Below, in pieces: positions 22,233 to 29,409 of a DNA stretch of 29,601 nucleotides; positions within the stretch are counted from its first letter, which is position 1; each line of letters opens with the position of its first letter. The DNA is taken from positions 1 through 29,601 of the forward strand of contig JASHVY010000526.1 of assembly GCA_030044345.1 (NCBI GenBank), read 5' to 3'. The translations under genes and the position numbers were made by a program. The DNA is from Acetobacteraceae bacterium. GTDB lineage: Bacteria; Pseudomonadota; Alphaproteobacteria; Acetobacterales; Acetobacteraceae. The notes under the pieces were generated by a model. It did not search any database. It was not told the DNA's origin and saw only the letters and a program-made list of their open reading frames with translations.

Positions 22233-23303
22233 ATGGGGCTACTTCTCTTTTGGGCGTTGCTGGCGATCGTTTCCGTTCATATCTGCTCCTGGCTGGAGAC
22301 TGTTCTGTTCTCGGTGCGAATCTCTACTCTTGTCGACCGAAAATCCGCAGGTAGCGTCGGTGCGGCCCGACTGCTCGAAATCAAGCGCAACCGGATCGAG
22401 GATGCAATCGGCGCTGTCCTCATCGTCAATACAGTTGCAGGCACTCTCGGGACAACACTTGCGGGCGCCCAGGCCACGAAGCACTTCGGCGAACTTGAAG
22501 TTAGCCTGCTGTCGGTCGCTCTGATCGTCCTTCTCCTGATTGTCTCCGAGATCATTCCAAAAACTTTGGCAACCCGTTACGCGGGGGCCGCCTCCGGATT
22601 TGCTGGCTTCGTGCTTTCCTATCTTATCCGGCTCACGGCACCTATCCTCATCGTTACCAGAGGGCTTGTCCGCCTGCTTGCTCGCCGCCCGGGCGAGCGT
22701 CTCACGCGCCGTGAGTTCGCGATCCTGGTCGGCACCGCACCGAGCGACGGTGCAATCTCGCTCGCGGAATCCGCGCTCATCGGCAATCTGATCTATAGCC
22801 GCGATGTGCGGCTCGGTGATGTAATGACACCACGGTCGCTGATTTTCATGCTCGGTGAGAAGCAGACAGTTGCAGACCTTCTGACTGCTCCGGGCGCCGA
22901 TGCGTTTAGCCGTATCCCACTCTTTCGCGGGACTGAGCGGGAGATCGTAGGCTATATATCGCACCGGGAAGTGCTGAAGAGATTTGCGATGGGGGTTGAA
23001 AAGGACCGAGCGCTGGAGTCGTTTCTGCACCCAATCCCACATCTGCCGGCGTCTCTCAGCGTCGGCGGGGCGCTGGAGGCACTCCTGCACGAGCATGAGT
23101 CGATTGCGCTGGTCATCGGGCGCAGGGATACGCCGATTGGGCTTGTCACACTCGAGGACCTTATCGAAGCATTGCTGGGCATGGAGATCACCGACGAAGC
23201 GGACGCTGTCGAAAGCCTGCGATTGCCTATTGCCCGATCACGCAGGCGCCGCAACTCCAACCTGCGCCGACGGCGAAGGCGGGAGCTTCCATCAGGCGAC
23301 TGA
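22233..23303 (+). CDS. CNNM/CorC-type membrane protein with CBS domains
   Basis: A 356-residue protein of the DUF21-CBS (CNNM, HlyC/CorC) family, linked to Mg2+ or other cation transport. Residues 1-150 form the DUF21 membrane domain with about four hydrophobic segments and the signature VSEIIPKTLATRYA. A linker with SLAESALIGNLIYSRDVRLGDVMTPRS (read in two parts) leads to a CBS pair at about 190-310, with FSRIPLFRGTEREIVGYIS and IGLVTLEDLIEALLGMEITDE. The C terminus is very rich in Arg (RSRRRRNS, RRRRRREL) in place of the usual CorC_HlyC domain. The gene follows eno on the same strand. Because fluoride complexes Mg2+, a cation transporter in a fluoride operon makes sense (inference). Confidence 0.9.
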   Translation: MGLLLFWALLAIVSVHICSWLETVLFSVRISTLVDRKSAGSVGAARLLEIKRNRIEDAIGAVLIVNTVAGTLGTTLAGAQATKHFGELEVSLLSVALIVLLLIVSEIIPKTLATRYAGAASGFAGFVLSYLIRLTAPILIVTRGLVRLLARRPGERLTRREFAILVGTAPSDGAISLAESALIGNLIYSRDVRLGDVMTPRSLIFMLGEKQTVADLLTAPGADAFSRIPLFRGTEREIVGYISHREVLKRFAMGVEKDRALESFLHPIPHLPASLSVGGALEALLHEHESIALVIGRRDTPIGLVTLEDLIEALLGMEITDEADAVESLRLPIARSRRRRNSNLRRRRRRELPSGD

Positions 23304-23313
23304 TCGGCAGGGG

Positions 23314-23341
23314 TTGACGGAGAAACCCAGGGGAGTAGATT
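23314..23341 (+). promoter_or_regulatory. Possible promoter for riboswitch E transcript
   Basis: TTGACG (23314-23319), a 16-base spacer and TAGATT (23336-23341). Initiation would be about 10 bases before aptamer E. Confidence 0.45.
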
Positions 23342-23358
23342 GTTTTCGAAATGGATTC

Positions 23359-23407
23359 AGGGGATGGGGTTCCCCTTAAAGTGCCATTGTGGCTGATGAC
23401 CCCTGCC
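23359..23407 (+). promoter_or_regulatory. Fluoride riboswitch aptamer E
   Basis: Order: GGGG-atggggtt-CCCC, TTAAAG, hairpin GCC-attgt-GGC, then CTGATGACCCCTGCC. Here the pseudoknot is GGGGT with ACCCC, whereas the other four use GGAGT with ACTCC. This paired change in both strands is direct support for the fold. It is followed on the same strand by an 83-codon frame and the 241-residue gene. Confidence 0.93.
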
Positions 23408-23450
23408 AGAATGAGCCTCGGGACAAGGTTCCAAGGCACAGGAGGGGTCA
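23397..23450 (+). promoter_or_regulatory. Riboswitch E expression platform
   Basis: TGACCCCT (23397-23404) pairs perfectly with AGGGGTCA (23443-23450), extended inside by GCC/GGC (23405-23407 with 23435-23437). The first arm is the pseudoknot strand. The second arm overlaps GGAGGGG, about eight bases before an ATG at 23456. Confidence 0.75.
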
Positions 23451-23455
23451 GGACA

Positions 23456-23707
23456 ATGCCGCGAATTGCGCAGGCGTTTGTAAATTCATGTCTACATGAT
23501 TTGCTCGGGGAGCGGATCGCCAGCATCGTGATGCATGGCCGGCCGCCAGCCTCTTTGAGGCGGAGCCGAGGTAGCGTCCTTGCCGGACTTCGGCAACGAT
23601 GGGAAAGGCAACTCCGTATCGGATTGAACTTCGGTGCTGGTCGCCATGATCAGCAGAGTGTCTGTTTCGCCGACTGCAATCGTTCCACGGATGTCTCCGA
23701 GCGATAA
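23456..23707 (+). CDS. Possible 83-residue protein under riboswitch E
   Basis: The ATG at 23456 is placed just after the GGAGGGG that riboswitch E can hide or free, so it is the natural first start on this transcript. The frame runs 83 codons and ends 16 bases before the 241-residue gene. The product (starting MPRIAQAFVNSCLHDLLGER) is basic, has no known domain, and the codon pattern is only moderate. It could be a leader frame that couples translation to the next gene. I am not sure it makes a working protein. Confidence 0.35.
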   Translation: MPRIAQAFVNSCLHDLLGERIASIVMHGRPPASLRRSRGSVLAGLRQRWERQLRIGLNFGAGRHDQQSVCFADCNRSTDVSER

Positions 23708-23723
23708 TTATTAGGAGGACGAA

Positions 23724-24449
23724 ATGATCGTGGATGAGAGGTTGGAGCGTCTCTATCGGCAGGTCGAACTTGTGAGAGGCGCCGGCGAACCGAAAAGCGG
23801 CAAGCTCTGCGTGATGTCCTTCGTCGCTTTCCTTGCCGGAGAGGTCCATTCGGACCGGCCGGCAGCGGCATCGCCTTTGATCCGGGAACTTGTCGTCAGG
23901 ATCAACGACGCCATGCCGCAAGAGATGCGCCAGGAGCTGAAGCCCTTCGTCCCACGGATCCTTGGGACGAACGATGGCTGTGATGGCAGGCGCGCCGCTA
24001 TATTACGTCTTGCAGCAGAAACGGATATATTGCCCAGGATTTGCCGCGACTTCATTGTATCGGATGATCGTAGGGGCTGGCGGCGGACGGGCAAGTTTCG
24101 GGAGCTCAGCGAGAAACTTTTCGGACTGACGAGCTGCTCAAACAATTCTGTTGAGACATTGCGAGACGCGAAACTTGGCGCAGCAGTCGCGGATCTGCTC
24201 TGCTACTGTGCTATAAATGCGCCAGGCGCCAATTCTGGACGATGGTACTGGGAGAAGGCGATTGATGTTCTCGATCGTGTCTGCGACATTCGCGGCGATA
24301 ATCCAATGCCCAAGATCGACGAGGCACGCCTTCGTCAGCTCGAGGAGATCTTGACCAGCCGGGGGGACAGCCGGCAGCGCGCGATGAACACCACGAACGT
24401 AGTTGGGCGTTTTCGCTTCCTTCTCGCACGAACATTGCAGGCCCTGTAG
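23724..24449 (+). CDS. Uncharacterised conserved protein under riboswitch E
   Basis: A 241-residue soluble protein with an excellent ribosome binding site (AGGAGGA at 23713) before the ATG. It carries no catalytic motif I can name. A well-patterned region runs from KLCVMSFVAFLAGEVHSDRP through SPLIRELVVRINDAMPQEMR to LKPFVPRILGTNDGCDGRRA (about 27-90). This is reminiscent of a family of unknown function I associate with actinobacterial genomes, in which LAGE-x-HSD and P-x-x-LGT recur; that recollection is unverified. Several Cys (LTSCSN, LLCYCAI) and an Arg/Lys-rich C terminus follow. Since it is the main gene behind fluoride aptamer E, it is a candidate fluoride-response factor (inference). 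Confidence 0.82.
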   Translation: MIVDERLERLYRQVELVRGAGEPKSGKLCVMSFVAFLAGEVHSDRPAAASPLIRELVVRINDAMPQEMRQELKPFVPRILGTNDGCDGRRAAILRLAAETDILPRICRDFIVSDDRRGWRRTGKFRELSEKLFGLTSCSNNSVETLRDAKLGAAVADLLCYCAINAPGANSGRWYWEKAIDVLDRVCDIRGDNPMPKIDEARLRQLEEILTSRGDSRQRAMNTTNVVGRFRFLLARTLQAL

Positions 24450-24486
24450 GAGAGAAGGGATGGGAGCCTGACCTTCTCAGGGCCTG
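24438..24486 (+). terminator. Strong hairpin at the end of the 241-residue gene
   Basis: CAGGCCCT (24438-24445) pairs with AGGGCCTG (24479-24486), and GAGAAGG (24452-24458) with CCTTCTC (24472-24478), a 15-base-pair stem with a six-base bulge. It straddles the stop codon. There is no U tract, so it may stabilise the mRNA end or need Rho. Confidence 0.4.
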
Positions 24487-24628
24487 TGTTCGCTCCGTCT
24501 CGGTGAGATCATCTGTCGGTCCCACGATGGGCCAGGAGAAAGCGTGCTCCCAGATATTGAGTGCGCCTTAGCAATTTGGCCTCGAGCGCGTTGCATGTGG
24601 TGAAGAGCACGAATGGCAGGGAACAGCC

Positions 24629-25144
24629 ATGGCTATCCCCTCAACAGCGGATCAATTGCTCGGTATTCTGCACAAAATCGTGGTTGCTTTGGTGCGTCGG
24701 GATGGACCGGATCCTTCTGCACGACAGCAAGTGTCCCGATTCCGAAGTCCGTTGCATTGGAATGCGGGTGGAATCGGGACACTCGCTCTTTGTTTTTCGT
24801 GGCCGGCTTATCCTCTCCGTTCGTCGCGAAATGCGACGAATTTCGAGGGCAGGACACGAGGCATCTTCCTTATCCGCTATCTTCAGAGCGATAGCCATAC
24901 GGTCCGTAATCTTGCCTCAGACCTCAACCTCTCGAACCCTGCCGTCAGTCGCGCGCTCAATCGGCTTGGCGAACTCGACCTTGCGCGCCGCAAGATCGAT
25001 CCTGCGGACCGGAGCCGTGTGGTCGTCCAGAGTACGCTCAAGGGTACAGCGTTCCTTCGCGACCTACGTTATGTCTTGTCCGAGGCGACCCTCCGGGCAC
25101 CTCGTAACGGCGAGCATAGCGAGCAGCGTCCTTCTCCCAACTGA
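24629..25144 (+). CDS. MarR-type regulator with in-frame repeat insertion
   Basis: A 171-residue frame encoding a MarR-like winged helix-turn-helix regulator. Residues 1-34 (with LLGILHKIVVALVRRDG and PSARQQ) form the first helices. Residues 78-147 hold the DNA-binding part: SDSHTVRNLASDLNLSNPAV, SRALNRLGELDLARRKIDPA, DRSRVVVQ. Between them, about residues 35-77 are encoded by the palindromic repeat at 24730-24861. Without it, ARQQ would join IFLIRYLQ as in ordinary relatives. The insertion keeps the frame, so a longer protein may still be made, but it splits the helix leading into the DNA-binding domain and may destroy function. It could have regulated the neighbouring genes. Start chosen at ATG 24629 after AGGGAA. 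Confidence 0.75.
   Translation: MAIPSTADQLLGILHKIVVALVRRDGPDPSARQQVSRFRSPLHWNAGGIGTLALCFSWPAYPLRSSRNATNFEGRTRGIFLIRYLQSDSHTVRNLASDLNLSNPAVSRALNRLGELDLARRKIDPADRSRVVVQSTLKGTAFLRDLRYVLSEATLRAPRNGEHSEQRPSPN
24730..24861 (+). repeat. Palindromic interspersed repeat, copy 2 (inside marR-like gene)
   Basis: About 132 bases, inverted relative to 20465-20598 with about 14 differences. It contains a perfect 14-base inverted repeat, AGTGTCCCGATTCC (24730-24743) with GGAATCGGGACACT (24770-24783), around GCATTGGAATGC. Its length is a multiple of three and it has no stop in the host frame, so the MarR-type frame is kept. It behaves like a MITE or a palindromic element able to sit inside genes. Confidence 0.87.
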
Positions 25145-25303
25145 ACGTGACACGTATCGAAAATTGATGATCCAGGCGGTAGATGGCACTTTCTCCCCGA
25201 TGTGGTGCCGACAGGAGGAGTCATCATTGCGTAGCGAAGAGATTCTGGGTGTGATTTCTCTCGAAAATCGGCGAGTCTGCCAGCGAATCGTACCAGTGAA
25301 GAG

Positions 25304-25642
25304 GTGGATGTGATACAGGCGAACGTATCGGAGGGGAGCGCTCTACAGGAGCACGAGAGACGGCTCCTCACCGCCGTGGATGATACGATCTCAGGTTGGC
25401 TGGAGCAGATGCAGGCAATGCGGCGGATGGAAGGTGAACTCGGCGCTCGATTGATGCAGTGCCACACAGCGCGAGAGGCGGTCGGACTTAGCACTGAATG
25501 GTTGGAAAAACGACTTGACTCTCTGATTGCCACACAGCATCGCCTGATCGAGCTATGGCTCGAATGCAATGCGGAGCATTCGATCGCTGCCGCAGAATGC
25601 CGGGGCCCGGAGCGAAAGAGGAGAGGGCGGCCGGCGCAATGA
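25304..25642 (+). CDS. Small helical protein, phasin-like
   Basis: A 112-residue, almost wholly helical protein. Segments such as RRLLTAVDDTISGWLEQMQA and STEWLEKRLDSLIATQHRLI have the amphipathic pattern of phasins, which coat polyhydroxyalkanoate granules, but no decisive motif is present. The C-terminal tail is basic (ERKRRGRPAQ). The start is a GTG at 25304, with a GTG at 25310 as alternative. The stop overlaps the threonine synthase start as ATGA, so the two are translationally coupled. Confidence 0.6.
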   Translation: MDVIQANVSEGSALQEHERRLLTAVDDTISGWLEQMQAMRRMEGELGARLMQCHTAREAVGLSTEWLEKRLDSLIATQHRLIELWLECNAEHSIAAAECRGPERKRRGRPAQ

Positions 25643-26898
25643 GAGGCGCGCATGGCCTGCAAGGAAGGCGCGATCGCGCGAAGTGGAAAAGCTTTATCAC
25701 TCACCTCGAGTGCTCGGAGACTGGCGCACACTATCCCGCCGACCGGCTCGCCACTCTGTCAGAAACAGGCAAGCCGTTGCTTGTCCGCTATGACCTAGCC
25801 GCGGCGCGGACTAGGCTTACCCGCGAGGTTCTCGCCACACGGCCTGCTGGCCTCTGGCGCTGGCGGGAACTGCTGCCCGTCCGTCACCCCGAGGACATCA
25901 TAAGCCTCGGCGAGATGGCAACGCCACTTCTGCCGCTTGCCCGGACCAGCGCTGGTGTGCCTGCGCTCGTCAAGGACGAAGGACGGTTACCAACTGGCTC
26001 CGTCAAGGCGCGCGGCTTTACCACGGCGGTTTCAGTGGCCAAGGCCTTCAACGTCCGGCATCTCGCCATGTCTACCAACGGCAATGCTGGCTCCGCCCTG
26101 GCGGCCTATGCGAGCCGCGCCGGCATCCGCGCGACAATCTTCTGCCCTGAGGACACGCCGGACGTCACCGTGTCCGAGATCGCCGCCCAAGGAGCCACGG
26201 TCTATCGCGTCAATGGCGTGATCGACGATTGCGGAGGGATCGTTGCCAATGGCGTGACCTCTGCCGGTTGGTTTGATCTTTCAACCCTCAAAGAGCCGTA
26301 CCGGATCGAGGGCGAGAAGACGATGGGCTTTGAACTGGCCGAGCAGTTAGGCTGGAACCTGCCGGACGTGATCTTCTATCCGACCGGAGGCGGTACCGGC
26401 CTGATCGGCATGTGGAAGGCGTTCGCCGAGCTCGAGGCAATCGGCCTGATCGACGCCCGTCGGCCACGCATGGTCGCAGTCCAGGCTGCCGGATGCGCGC
26501 CTGTCGTTCGTGCCTTCGAGCAGGGCGCCGCACATGCCAAGCGTTGGGAGGGGGCCTGCACTGTCGCCGCCGGCATCCGCGTTCCGCATGCACTCGGCGA
26601 TTCCCTGATTCTGCGAACAATCCGCGAGAGCAGAGGCTTCGCCGTCGCCGTGCCCGACGACGCGATCATCACGGCGCAGGAAGAGGTCGGTCAAAAGGAA
26701 GGCGTATTGCTCTGTCCCGAGGGCGCGGCCACTTTTGCCGCTTGGCGCGTCGCTCTGACCGATGGCCGCGTGAAGCCACATGAGCTCGTCGTGCTGTTCA
26801 ATTGCGCGACCGGGCTGAAATACCCCCTTCTGCCGGCAGGAATCCGGATCGACCATACCGCACCGATTAACTACACGCGTTTCGCTTCGGGGCGCTGA
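25639..26898 (+). CDS. thrC: Threonine synthase-like PLP enzyme
   Basis: A 419-residue fold-type II PLP enzyme. The lysine that binds PLP is Lys123 in KDEGRLPTGSVKARG, the phosphate-binding loop is TGGGTG (249-254), and STNGNAGSALAAYASRAG is the substrate-side loop. This fits threonine synthase, which converts O-phosphohomoserine to threonine, of the type with an N-terminal lid: HLECSETGAHYPADRL lies at about 22-36. The ATG at 25639 overlaps the previous stop. The PLP motif has SVK where SFK is usual. A related activity, such as threonine dehydratase or cysteate synthase, cannot be excluded. No direct link with fluoride is known; it may simply flank the island. Confidence 0.87.
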   Translation: MRGAHGLQGRRDRAKWKSFITHLECSETGAHYPADRLATLSETGKPLLVRYDLAAARTRLTREVLATRPAGLWRWRELLPVRHPEDIISLGEMATPLLPLARTSAGVPALVKDEGRLPTGSVKARGFTTAVSVAKAFNVRHLAMSTNGNAGSALAAYASRAGIRATIFCPEDTPDVTVSEIAAQGATVYRVNGVIDDCGGIVANGVTSAGWFDLSTLKEPYRIEGEKTMGFELAEQLGWNLPDVIFYPTGGGTGLIGMWKAFAELEAIGLIDARRPRMVAVQAAGCAPVVRAFEQGAAHAKRWEGACTVAAGIRVPHALGDSLILRTIRESRGFAVAVPDDAIITAQEEVGQKEGVLLCPEGAATFAAWRVALTDGRVKPHELVVLFNCATGLKYPLLPAGIRIDHTAPINYTRFASGR

Positions 26899-27084
26899 AT
26901 TCACTTTTCCGCGTGCCCGCCACCGGTAGGGCGGCCTTCTGCAGGGAAGAGGCTTCAATCCTGATAGATCGCGATCTCCTGCCGCACCTGCTTCTTAGAC
27001 CCGATCCATCACATCCCATAGCCGCTGTTTCATGGAAACTTAAACGATCATAAAGATTACCATTCTTCGAGGTATCTTGATTTA

Positions 27085-27459
27085 CTATCCTCCTCGCTCT
27101 GCCTTTACCGTGGTACGTTGGCTTCTGTCGAATATATCGGCCTGGCGATCAAACCATTCAGAGACACTCAGTCGAGAGCCGGAAAGATGTGTTGCCCATA
27201 AATTGTTGCGGAGGAGCTTATGTTGCTCGTCCCACCAGTGTTCGGCGACCACCATGACGCTCCATGTGTTCTTGCCTTCGCCATGGTCGAGTCGATGAAC
27301 CTCGATGGTCATCGCGTGATCCGGCGTTGCATGGCTGTAGCGATGGCGGCACCACCGGACACCGCCAACGCGCCACGTGGTCGCCTCAGCGTTGGGCTGC
27401 GTCGCTGCGCGAATTATTTGCCAAGCGAACAGGAAATGGCGGTCTCCGATGCGAATCAT
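27085..27459 (-). CDS. Hypothetical protein
   Basis: A 124-residue soluble protein, ATG at 27459. The central part TIEVHRLDHGEGKNTWSVMV and AEHWWDEQHKLLRNNLWATH looks like a compact strand-helix domain with many Trp and His residues. I recall similar small proteins of unknown function in alphaproteobacteria but cannot name a family. The gene stands alone, AT-richer than its neighbours, between the threonine synthase and the dynamin-like gene. Gaps on both sides (26899-27084 and 27460-27615) show no further feature beyond a weak GC hairpin near 26917-26936. Confidence 0.6.
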   Translation of the reverse strand: MIRIGDRHFLFAWQIIRAATQPNAEATTWRVGGVRWCRHRYSHATPDHAMTIEVHRLDHGEGKNTWSVMVVAEHWWDEQHKLLRNNLWATHLSGSRLSVSEWFDRQADIFDRSQRTTVKAERGG

Positions 27460-27615
27460 GGACTGCGCATCAAGCGATTTGAAGCTTCATATGCTGGGTT
27501 TCTGGTACGAAGCGCCAGTAGTTCACGTCCGGGCACCATGCGTATTTCAACTTCAAACTTCTTTTTTCCGGCCGAACATATCGTTCGCCAAACTGCCAAA
27601 TCTTGTACGCAACGA

Positions 27616-29409
27616 CTACAATTGCCCGGCATAATGTTCTGTTTGCCGCGCGTCGTCGGAAGCCTCTTCATCGTTAAGCGCGACGCGGTGCAAGGCCATT
27701 TCGAGATCGTTCAGGGATTGTACCGCTTCCTCATGCGCGCCAATCTCGCCGGCGGTCGCTTCCGAGCAGGATCGGCGGCGGTCGAGGGCAGCCTGCATCG
27801 CTCCGCGAGTGGCTCTGCGCACCGACGCGAGAGAAGCGCTGATTTCAGCAGCGAGGCTGCGGAGCGCGTCCTCGACCGCTTGACGGGCCGCCCAGCGCAG
27901 GTTCTCGACATTGCGCGTCACGATCCGGTCCTGTTCGGCAGCGGCGCGACGCGCTGCCTGCCGGCGGCGGAGCGCGAGGGGAAGCAGGTGGCGGGCAAAG
28001 CCAAACGAGACCTCACTCAATGTCTCGATACGGCCTGATGTGACCCAGAAAGGCTCATGCCGAGTGGCGGAAGCATTGCTTGCAGCAGGGGGCGCGGCGC
28101 GAACCTCCATGAGTTCGGCTGCTGCACGGCGGACGTCGTCGGTCAGAGCGTCGGCCCGCTGCCAGTGGGCGGCGGAAACCTCGGCAATACGGCCCGCCAT
28201 CTCGTGCGAGAGCTCCTCATACGCGGCGGCGAAGAATTCGTTTGCGGCAGCGCCGAGCACTTCACCGCTCATCCCGGCGAAGTGCTCCCGCGCTCTTGCC
28301 TCGAGCGAGGTTGCCCGCCTCTCGAGATCTTCCATCATGCGTCGTTTCTCGCCGGCGATCCGATCCTCAGCATCGCGGCTCGCCTCGGCACTGTCGGCAA
28401 GCGTCCGATCGAACACCGCCATCCGCCGCTCGAGATCTTCCAGGGGCAGGCGCAGGGCGCTTAACGCGATTTCGGTTTCAAGCCTCAGCGCTTCGATTCG
28501 ACCGGCTGCCTTGGCAGCGATAGCGGGTTGGAGGATGCGCGCTTTCTTGCGCATAAGCATGTCCGAAAGGTAATGCTCGAGCACAGGCAGTCCGCTTGCG
28601 GCGCGACTTGATGGATCCTGTGCCGCGCGCGCGGAGACGGCGAAAATCGGCGGTAGCTCCTTGAGATGCGCCTCCTCAACCAGCACGCGGCGGAGGAAGC
28701 GAAGCGAGGCTTCGTGTTCGCCGGGCGTAAGCAGATCAACTTTGTTGAAGACGAGGATGAGGGAGGCTGCCACTTTGCGGACGCGCGCGAGGTAGGCGAG
28801 CTCAACGGCGGTGATCGGCGGATCAGGTGAAACCACGATGATGGCGGCGTCGCATTCCGGAAGCGTCGCCTCGGCGGCCTCCGTGTTATGGCGAAAGGTG
28901 GAACCAACTCCGGGAGTGTCGATCAGGACCACGCCACGCTCCAGCAAGGGGGCGGGAAGCGCGACCTCGACGCGCGCGATTCGGAGCCGATTGCCGGGAT
29001 TGGCCTCCTCTGTCACGCGAGCGACAAGCGCTGCACGTAAGGCCGCGTCATCCTCCGGGAGGAATTCCTCGATTGCGCCGTTGCGTCCAGTGACGCGGAG
29101 GTGAAGCCCGGCTCCGCCAGTGATGAAAACGGGAATTGCGGTCGCGGGCAGGACGTCGACCGGCATCACCACGTGGCCGAGGAGAGCATTGAGCAGCGAA
29201 CTCTTGCCGCGCTTGAACTGGCCGAGCACGGCGAGCTGGAGACGCGACTGGGTGAGTCGTTCGGCAAGCGCACGCAGCGCTGCAGCGTGCTCTTCCTGCC
29301 CGAGCCCGGAATGCTCCGCCAGAGCAATCGCCTGCGAAAGAAGCCCGGCGAGTCCCTCGGGCCTGCCGCCCCCCTTCACCAAGCTCTCCGTGTGCCCGAC
29401 AGCGCTCAT
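27616..29409 (-). CDS. Dynamin-like GTPase
   Basis: A 597-residue bacterial dynamin-family GTPase that would bind membranes and oligomerise. The GTPase domain has the P loop GQFKRGKSS (63-71), switch region LPATAIPVF (87-95), DTPGVGST (164-171) and FNKVDL (221-226). A long helical part (about 330-560) with coiled-coil character and a basic, hydrophobic stretch (HLLPLALRRRQAARRAA) follows, suited to membrane contact. I choose the ATG at 29409, which overlaps the rppH stop as ATGA; the open frame to 29547 is a shadow of rppH. Role in the cell (membrane repair, envelope stress, vesicle formation) cannot be read from sequence. Confidence 0.88.
   Translation of the reverse strand: MSAVGHTESLVKGGGRPEGLAGLLSQAIALAEHSGLGQEEHAAALRALAERLTQSRLQLAVLGQFKRGKSSLLNALLGHVVMPVDVLPATAIPVFITGGAGLHLRVTGRNGAIEEFLPEDDAALRAALVARVTEEANPGNRLRIARVEVALPAPLLERGVVLIDTPGVGSTFRHNTEAAEATLPECDAAIIVVSPDPPITAVELAYLARVRKVAASLILVFNKVDLLTPGEHEASLRFLRRVLVEEAHLKELPPIFAVSARAAQDPSSRAASGLPVLEHYLSDMLMRKKARILQPAIAAKAAGRIEALRLETEIALSALRLPLEDLERRMAVFDRTLADSAEASRDAEDRIAGEKRRMMEDLERRATSLEARAREHFAGMSGEVLGAAANEFFAAAYEELSHEMAGRIAEVSAAHWQRADALTDDVRRAAAELMEVRAAPPAASNASATRHEPFWVTSGRIETLSEVSFGFARHLLPLALRRRQAARRAAAEQDRIVTRNVENLRWAARQAVEDALRSLAAEISASLASVRRATRGAMQAALDRRRSCSEATAGEIGAHEEAVQSLNDLEMALHRVALNDEEASDDARQTEHYAGQL

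Noticed and set aside
23448..23921. Minus-strand frames antisense to the 241-residue gene and its leader, including a short one from about 23648 to 23495.
   Set aside because: No ribosome site or family match; the plus strand has riboswitch, ribosome site and a coherent gene.
25170..25225. GAGGAGTCATCAT on the plus strand (GATGACTCCTC on the minus strand) looks like the end of a sixth fluoride aptamer.
   Set aside because: No 5' hairpin with GGAGT lies within 50 bases on the minus strand, and no gene follows in that direction.
27220..28038. Plus-strand 272-codon frame opposite the dynamin-like gene.
   Set aside because: It is antisense to the end of a clear GTPase gene and to the 124-residue gene, with no domain of its own.
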